Below, one piece after another: positions 58,393 to 64,000 of a stretch of DNA of 64,000 nucleotides. Made by a program: the position numbers and the translations under genes. The notes beneath the pieces were generated by a model. That model was not told the origin of the DNA. It saw only the letters and a list, made by a program, of their open reading frames with translations, and searched no databases. The stretch is from the NCBI GenBank assembly GCA_937899905.1, contig CALCCF010000103.1:1-64000 (forward strand). Direction: 5' to 3'. This DNA comes from an uncultured Phycisphaeraceae bacterium. Its GTDB lineage: Bacteria > Planctomycetota > Phycisphaerae > Phycisphaerales > UBA1924. The number at the start of each line of letters is the position of its first letter. The stretch's first letter is position 1.

Positions 58393-59409
58393 CTACGCCC
58401 CCCATCCGCTCGGCAAGACCGAGGGCCAGAACGACAGGTTCGCCATCAGGGGAGGCACGAGCACCATCCCCTCGCCCGCCGCCCGCGAGACGTGCTCGCT
58501 CAATCGCTCGAGTTGGCCCTCCAGCACGAAGCTCTCCAGCAACGACCCGGCGAGCAGCTGCCATCCGTCGGCCAGCACGAACAGCAACAGCTTGAACGGC
58601 AGGCTGATGAGCACCGGGGGCAGCATCATCATGCTCATCGAGATCAGCACGCTCGCGATCACCATGTCAATGATCAAGAACGGCAGGTAGATCCGGAAGC
58701 CCATCAGGAACGCGACCTTCAACTCGCTGAGCATGTACGCGGGCACCAACTCGGCCATGCCCACATCCGCTCGCGTTAGCGTGCTCGGATCGCTGACATC
58801 ATGCCCCCGATACTCCATGATGGTCAGCAGGCTCGGCCAGTTGTTCGTCGCCTCGATCTGGTCGAACATGAAGTCGCGCAGCGGCCTGGCACCCGCATCC
58901 CAGAGCTGCTCGTAATCGGTGATCTGGCCCTGCTCATAGGGAACGATCGCCTCGTCGTAGATGCGCCCGATCGTGGGCGTCATGATGAACAGCGTCAGGA
59001 ACAGTGCCAACGCCAGCAGCACTTGGCTCGGCGGTACGGTCTGCGTACCAAGCGCTTGCTTGAGCAAGCCCAGAACGATGATGATGCGGATGAACGAGGT
59101 CGTCATCAGCATGATCGACGGCACCAACGTGATGACCGTCAGCACGAGCAGGATGCTCACCGCCGCGCTGATGCCCGGCCGCTGCCCCTGCGCATCGGGC
59201 GGAAGCACGTCGGCTGCTGCTCCGAGCACCGAGAGCGGGTTCGGACCGCCGTCCTGGCCCTCGAGGGCTCGACCAAGCTCGCGAGCGCTCGCCGGCGCTG
59301 TTGCCTCGGCCGTGGGCGCGACCATCGGCGGCCCCATGATCTCTTGAGCCTGCACGCTACAGGCCAGCAGCCCGATCACCAACACGAACGTGGCAACCAC
59401 CCGGCTCAC
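58393..59409 (-). CDS. fliP: flagellar export protein FliP
   Basis: PSIMLMTTSFIRIIIVLGLLKQALGTQTVPPSQVLLALALFLT; GFRIYLPFLIIDMVIASVLISMSMMMLPPVLISLPFKLLLF. Confidence 0.97.
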   Translation of the reverse strand: MSRVVATFVLVIGLLACSVQAQEIMGPPMVAPTAEATAPASARELGRALEGQDGGPNPLSVLGAAADVLPPDAQGQRPGISAAVSILLVLTVITLVPSIMLMTTSFIRIIIVLGLLKQALGTQTVPPSQVLLALALFLTLFIMTPTIGRIYDEAIVPYEQGQITDYEQLWDAGARPLRDFMFDQIEATNNWPSLLTIMEYRGHDVSDPSTLTRADVGMAELVPAYMLSELKVAFLMGFRIYLPFLIIDMVIASVLISMSMMMLPPVLISLPFKLLLFVLADGWQLLAGSLLESFVLEGQLERLSEHVSRAAGEGMVLVPPLMANLSFWPSVLPSGWGA

Positions 59410-60158
59410 GCGAACAGCCCCCGAGACTCACCAACCGGCTCGCCACGCGGACCAACCTCGATGATCTCGCCGCGCTCGACGCCATCCCCTTCACTCGCCT
59501 GGAATCGCTCCATCGCCTGGCGGAAGCGCGACGAGATCGACTCGCTCGCCTCATCGCGGGTCTGCCGCAAGATGGCAGCGACCTCGTCGGGCTCGTCGAA
59601 CTGCGCCAGCGTTGTGAATCCCGCGCTCTTACCGGCCATGGTCTGGCTAAGGAGCAGGATGCGCCGATCGATGCGCAACAGCACGAACACCTGGCCGCGA
59701 CCGACGGGATACCGGGCCAGCACCTCGAGTACGCCGCTCGGCGCCCGGCCACCCGGCCCGATCATGGCCGCCACCGACCCGCTGCGCCGCGACAGGAAGC
59801 GGATCGCCGCGGCCAGCACGAGGATCAGCCCGAGCACCAGTGCGACGGACGCCAGCGAACGAGCCCAGCCACTCCCGGTCGCCGCACCGGAAGACCCTTC
59901 CGGCGTTGCCGATTCGGCTGGGGCCATGAGCGGCATGCTCGATTCGGCCGGCAACTCTCGCCGCTCTGCCGCTCGCACGGGCTGAGTCTGGGCCGTCGGC
60001 GGCTGGGGCTGTGCTTGTGCTCCAGGTTCAACCTGTGGAGTTTGGACCGAGGCGGGCGCGGACCACGACTCGCCCATCGGTGGACCAACCTGGGCGTGCG
60101 CCGCCGCGCAAAGGGCGACGATGCCAATCACCGAGATGTCCACCGTCCGTCGCGCCAT
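59406..60158 (-). CDS. fliO: flagellar biosynthesis protein FliO-like
   Basis: Upstream of fliP; single TM then LEVLARYPVGRGQVFVLLRIDRRILLLSQTMAG. Confidence 0.85.
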   Translation of the reverse strand: MARRTVDISVIGIVALCAAAHAQVGPPMGESWSAPASVQTPQVEPGAQAQPQPPTAQTQPVRAAERRELPAESSMPLMAPAESATPEGSSGAATGSGWARSLASVALVLGLILVLAAAIRFLSRRSGSVAAMIGPGGRAPSGVLEVLARYPVGRGQVFVLLRIDRRILLLSQTMAGKSAGFTTLAQFDEPDEVAAILRQTRDEASESISSRFRQAMERFQASEGDGVERGEIIEVGPRGEPVGESRGLFA

Positions 60159-60240
60159 GTCGCCTTCCTGGCTTGGCACGCGCGGGCTCCGCCGCGCGTT
60201 TGGGGCGAACGCCCCTCGATACTCCAAAGTCCCCCGAGAC

Positions 60241-60951
60241 CTACGCCTTCGCGGTCTCGGCCGCCTGCGTGGCCTCCTCGCCGATCGAGTCCACGATCTC
60301 GTTGATGCGAATGCAGAAATTGTCGTTGAGCACCAGCACCTCGCCGCGTGCCACCAGGCGGTCGTTCACGTACACGTCCAGCGGATCGCCGGCCAACCGG
60401 TCGAGCTCGACCACCGCGCCCGAATTCAGCCGCAGCACGTCTTCTACGAGCATCCGCGTGCGCCCCAGCTCGATCCGGACATCGAGCTGCACATCGGCGA
60501 GCAGGTCAAGCCCATGCTGCACGCCCTGCACGCTGGACAGATCGAAGTCCGGCAGCTCCAGCCGCTTCGCACCGGGCGGCGGATCGGCCGGTGGAGCAGG
60601 CGCTGCCGATGCGGCCTCCTGCTCGGCCTCGGCAAAGGCGGCCATGATGTCGTCGTTGCCCATCTGGTCGCTGCCACCAGCGGCGGGCTCCGGAGCGGAA
60701 GCGGGTGCAGGCGCCGGCTCGGGGGTCATTGCGCCGTCGGCCTCGGCCTGGATGCTCGCAAGCGCCTCGCGGGCCGCCTTGAGCGCCGCTGCGGCAGCAT
60801 CGTCTTCCGGCGGCGCGGCCTCCTCGGCGGGCGGCTCGGCGGCCGGCTCAGAGGCCGCCTCTTCGGGAGCGGCCTCTTCAGACGTCGGCTCTTCCGGCGT
60901 GGGCTCGGTCGACTCCGCGTCGGGCTGGTTCTCGGGGCGCTCTTCGGGCAT
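60241..60951 (-). CDS. fliN: flagellar switch protein FliN with long acidic/Ala/Pro-rich N-terminal extension
   Basis: C-terminal SpoA domain DVQLDVRIELGRTRMLVEDVLRLNSGAVVELDRLAGDPLDVYVNDRLVARGEVLVLNDNFCIRINEI; N-terminal low-complexity E/A/P region. Confidence 0.92.
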   Translation of the reverse strand: MPEERPENQPDAESTEPTPEEPTSEEAAPEEAASEPAAEPPAEEAAPPEDDAAAAALKAAREALASIQAEADGAMTPEPAPAPASAPEPAAGGSDQMGNDDIMAAFAEAEQEAASAAPAPPADPPPGAKRLELPDFDLSSVQGVQHGLDLLADVQLDVRIELGRTRMLVEDVLRLNSGAVVELDRLAGDPLDVYVNDRLVARGEVLVLNDNFCIRINEIVDSIGEEATQAAETAKA

Positions 60952-61117
60952 CCTGCTCACTCGCGTGCGCGTTCCGTGCGGATTCCGTTCGGCGCGTGCC
61001 GACACGGACGGCCAGACTCCGCTGGCTCACGGTCAACATCGGTGCCCGGCACCCTAAACCCGCAGCTTTTGCACAACGCGCGCGAGAACGCGCAGGACCT
61101 GCGCCCACCTCGCCGAA

Positions 61118-61648
61118 TCAGTTTCGCGCGAAGCCACGCAGCTTGGCGATCACGAGGCGCTCGACCCGGGGCAGGCCGTCGGCATCCGTCCCAAATAGGT
61201 CGTTGACGATCGCCGTCAGCTGGCGAGACCCGGTGCGGAAGTCCGGCTCACGCAGCTCGGTGAGTTTGGCTCGGCGGAAGATCTGCGTGATGCCCTCTTG
61301 GATCTCGGCATTCCGCTGCTCGAGCTGTCGCTCCACAAACTCCAGGTTCTTGCGCCGGACCTTCAGAAAGATCTGCGCTTCCCAGATCCACACCTGGTTG
61401 CTGGTCATGTTCTGGTACTGCTCATCGGTGAGCAGCACCTCGACCAACGCCTCAGGATCGGTCTCGTCGGTAACCAATTCGGCCACCGCGTCCTCGGGCG
61501 TGCTGGACATCATGGTGACGAACAGGAAGATGCCCACACCCTCAACCGTCATGATCGCCAGGATGATGGCGATGAGCTTCGGGGAGAAACCGCCCTTGCG
61601 TTTCTCCTTCGTCTCGCTGCCTTCGGTTGTGGTCGCCTCGTCGGCCAT
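61118..61648 (-). CDS. fliL: flagellar basal-body-associated protein FliL
   Basis: N-terminal TM, C-terminal KLTELREPDFRTGSRQLTAIVNDLF; position between motB and fliN. Confidence 0.78.
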   Translation of the reverse strand: MADEATTTEGSETKEKRKGGFSPKLIAIILAIMTVEGVGIFLFVTMMSSTPEDAVAELVTDETDPEALVEVLLTDEQYQNMTSNQVWIWEAQIFLKVRRKNLEFVERQLEQRNAEIQEGITQIFRRAKLTELREPDFRTGSRQLTAIVNDLFGTDADGLPRVERLVIAKLRGFARN

Positions 61649-61695
61649 CAACATCCTCCGATCGCGTCCGAAAACTGTCCCGGGTCAGGTATCGG

Positions 61696-62436
61696 CTAGG
61701 GACGCCCGGTCCAATTGGGATCCGGGTGGGTTTCGTCGGGGTTGATCTCCGTACGGATCACCTGAACCCGGCGATTCGACGCCGCCGCAGCACCGGGGCC
61801 GCGGGCCGCCACCATGGGCTCGGCATCGGCCTTTGCCTCGATCTCCATGAGCCGCGGGTCCAGCCCCACTTCCGATACCAGGTACTCCATCACCGCCTTG
61901 GCCCTGCGATAGGAAAGATCGTAAAAATCCAACCCCGAGATGCGATCCTCGGCACCCCAGGCATGCCCGCGGACCTCGATCTTCACGCGATGGCCTTGGA
62001 GCGCGGGGCCAACCTCCTCGCGGAGCTGCCGCTGAACCCGGGGGCTCAGCTCGGTCGCGCCGGCCTCGAAGGTCAGGCTGGCACCCACCGTGAACCGCAT
62101 GCCCTCGTTGATGACGTTCGTGCTCTCGTTTCGGCCGGCGATCGACTCGCTCGTGGTCTCGGCCGCAATGAACGGCTGCTCGGACGTATCCGAATTGTCC
62201 GAATCCAGGCTCTCGGTCGTGGTGTATGGGATGTCTTCGACCCGCACCTTGCCGATGCCACCCTGGTAGCCGAACGCCTCCTGGATACTCCGGACGACAT
62301 CCTGGTAGTCACGCTCCTGCTTGAGCTCGCTAAACGCCGCCAGCAGGATGAAGAAGCACAGCAGCAGCGACATCAGATCGCCGTAGGTCACCACCCACTC
62401 GGGTACTCCCGGCTTCTCGCGCTTCTTGCGAGGCAT
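61696..62436 (-). CDS. motB: flagellar motor protein MotB (OmpA-like)
   Basis: PEWVVTYGDLMSLLLCFFILLAAFSE; VKIEVRGHAWG; DLSYRRAKAVMEYLV. Confidence 0.95.
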   Translation of the reverse strand: MPRKKREKPGVPEWVVTYGDLMSLLLCFFILLAAFSELKQERDYQDVVRSIQEAFGYQGGIGKVRVEDIPYTTTESLDSDNSDTSEQPFIAAETTSESIAGRNESTNVINEGMRFTVGASLTFEAGATELSPRVQRQLREEVGPALQGHRVKIEVRGHAWGAEDRISGLDFYDLSYRRAKAVMEYLVSEVGLDPRLMEIEAKADAEPMVAARGPGAAAASNRRVQVIRTEINPDETHPDPNWTGRP

Positions 62437-62439
62437 GGA

Positions 62440-63225
62440 TCAGGCCGCCTCACGAGACGCCGCGAACGCATCGCGCTGCGCGGGAGGCAGGAAGGTGAGC
62501 AGCTTGCTCTCCACAACGCGCGGGTTGTCGCCGCTCTGGATCGACATGACACCGGTCACGATGATCGTCTTGACCAGGAGCTCCTCGGCATCCTTCGCAG
62601 AGAGCTTGTCGGCGATGGGCGACGCGAACAGGTTGGCGATCATCGCGCCGTAGAGCGTCGTGATAAGCGCGACGGCCATGCCAGGGCCGATGGCGCTCGG
62701 ATCGTCCATGCTCCGCAGCATGAAGATCAGCCCCAAGAGCGTACCGATCATGCCAAACGCCGGTGCATACTTAGCAAGGGCTTCCAGCACGGCCTTGCCC
62801 TGGGCATGGCGATCGGACAGCGCATCGAGCTCGGTGTCCAAGATGGTCTGGATCAGTTCCGGATCGGTGCCATCCACCGCCATCTTCACGCCGCGAACGA
62901 TGAAGGGGTCCTTCATCTCGCTCATCAGGTTTTCCAGGCTCAGGATGCCCTCGCGGCGCGCGACCTCGGCGTAGCGAACCAGCTCGGAGATCGTCTCGGC
63001 CGGATCTCCCGTCTCGGTAAAAAGCGACTTCTTGACGACCGCGACCAGACCGGTGATGCGCGCCAGCGGGAAGGACACCACCACCGCGCCCGTCGCACCG
63101 AAGATCACCACGAACACCGACGTCGGATCGACCAACGCCATGACGTTGCCGCCGCCGCCAATGACCACCGCGATCACGATGGCCAAGAACGCCAGCACGA
63201 GCCCAACTACGGTTCCGATATCCAT
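62440..63225 (-). CDS. motA: flagellar motor protein MotA
   Basis: VDPTSVFVVIFGATGAVVVSFPLARI; YAPAFGMIGTLLGLIFMLRSMDDPSAIGPGMAVALITTLYGAMIANLFASPIADKL. Confidence 0.96.
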   Translation of the reverse strand: MDIGTVVGLVLAFLAIVIAVVIGGGGNVMALVDPTSVFVVIFGATGAVVVSFPLARITGLVAVVKKSLFTETGDPAETISELVRYAEVARREGILSLENLMSEMKDPFIVRGVKMAVDGTDPELIQTILDTELDALSDRHAQGKAVLEALAKYAPAFGMIGTLLGLIFMLRSMDDPSAIGPGMAVALITTLYGAMIANLFASPIADKLSAKDAEELLVKTIIVTGVMSIQSGDNPRVVESKLLTFLPPAQRDAFAASREAA

Positions 63226-63352
63226 ACCACGCTCGCTCCGTTGGGACCGACTTGCCAGCAGGCACGAGGCCAACCGGCACAACCGTCATCGGAGCGACTT
63301 ATCGACCGCTTGAGTGCAAATCGGACTCGGGCCCGACTTGCGGTTCTGGGGC

Positions 63353-63550
63353 TCATGAGGGTGGCAGCAGCCGCCGAAGCAATCGGCCGTACTCGACCGA
63401 CCGGCTCACCACCTCGGCCATCGGCTCCTTGACCACGATGTGGTCGCCGCTGACCAGCGTGATGGTGGTATCGGGGTTCTCTTCCACGGTCCGGATAAGC
63501 TCGGCGTTGAGCACGAACCCCTTCCCGTTCAGCCGTGTGAGCACGATCAT
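63353..63550 (-). CDS. flbD: FlbD-family flagellar protein
   Basis: MIVLTRLNGKGFVLNAELIRTVEENPDTTITLVSGDHIVVKEP. Confidence 0.95.
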   Translation of the reverse strand: MIVLTRLNGKGFVLNAELIRTVEENPDTTITLVSGDHIVVKEPMAEVVSRSVEYGRLLRRLLPPS

Positions 63551-63577
63551 CGCCCTATGCCCCCGCCACCAACACCA

Positions 63578-64000
63578 TCACCGGCCCAGCACCACGAGCT
63601 GCTGCAAGAGCTCGTCCGTGGTTCGGATGACCCGGGCGTTGGCCGTGTAGCCCGTCTGCGCCAGGATCAGCCCGATGAACTCGCGGCTGAGATCGATGTT
63701 CGACTGCTCGAGCTGCCCGCCGAGAGTCCGACCCGTGCCGAAGCCGCCCGGCTCGGTGATCACCGCGTCGCCGCTGTTGGGCCCTGCCCGGAACAGGTTG
63801 TTGCCGGCATCACTCAAGCCCTTGTCGTTCGCGAAGCTCGCAAGCGCGATCTGCCCGATCGGTCGGCTGAGGCCATTGGTGAACGCACCCGAGATGATGC
63901 CATCAGGCCCGATGCCGAACGCGTTGAGCGTGCCAGCGGGGAGCCCGTCCTGATCATCGACGGCGATGGACGCCTCGCCGTCGCCAACATCGAGCGCCTG
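63578..64000 (-). CDS. flgE: flagellar hook protein FlgE, C-terminal part (truncated by window edge)
   Basis: GFGTGRTLGGQLEQSNIDLSREFIGLILAQTGYTANARVIRTTDELLQQLVVLGR; frame remains open to 64000. Confidence 0.9.
   Translation of the reverse strand, partial: QALDVGDGEASIAVDDQDGLPAGTLNAFGIGPDGIISGAFTNGLSRPIGQIALASFANDKGLSDAGNNLFRAGPNSGDAVITEPGGFGTGRTLGGQLEQSNIDLSREFIGLILAQTGYTANARVIRTTDELLQQLVVLGR

Noticed and set aside
61627-63432. 601-aa plus-strand ORF
   Set aside because: Antisense to motA/motB; His/Arg/Asp-rich, no motifs.
1-64000. CRISPR arrays, integrases, transposases, prophage, toxin-antitoxin or defence islands
   Set aside because: No repeat-spacer periodicity and no matching protein motifs seen in the supplied translations.

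Overview
GC-rich bacterial chromosomal window, densely coding, mostly housekeeping and cell-envelope genes. It is probably from a Planctomycetota/Phycisphaerae-type genome. That is an inference from a GC-type dockerin-like C-terminus, a planctomycete-style ECF sigma factor next to a Ser/Thr kinase-WD40 gene, and a pseudopilin with an '[25 protein letters not shown]' N-terminus. From left to right: an ABC-ATPase/MacB-like permease/TolC efflux cassette; DUF1294 and CRTAC1-like genes; a cobalamin-binding + MeaB/IcmF-like GTPase fusion; a TerB-like protein; 3-hydroxyacyl-CoA dehydrogenase; recX; a 5-PAS hybrid histidine kinase; asnB; mscS; a DUF481 protein; an amidase; a YggS-type PLP protein; two peroxiredoxins; a PqqB-like lipoprotein; tRNA-Ile2(CAU); an M16 peptidase pair; a dockerin-type secreted protein; an ECF sigma/STPK-WD40 pair; a minus-strand run of PepP, GCS2-CBS ligase, AspA/AstE-like hydrolase and gamma-glutamyltransferase; prfA, nadD, metK, purM; a pseudopilin; folK; and a long minus-strand flagellar/chemomotility operon (flgE, flbD, motA, motB, fliL, fliN, fliO, fliP, fliQ, fliR, flhB, flhA, flhF, flhG, small membrane protein, fliA/whiG-type sigma). 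I saw no CRISPR array, integrase, transposase, prophage or recognisable defence island. The best candidates for something under-described are the translationally coupled GCS2-CBS / aspartoacylase-like / GGT cassette, the stand-alone B12-domain+GTPase fusion, and a promoter nested in an inverted repeat ahead of a roughly 190-nt pseudopilin leader. All calls were made by reading sequence and the supplied translations. No database search was run.
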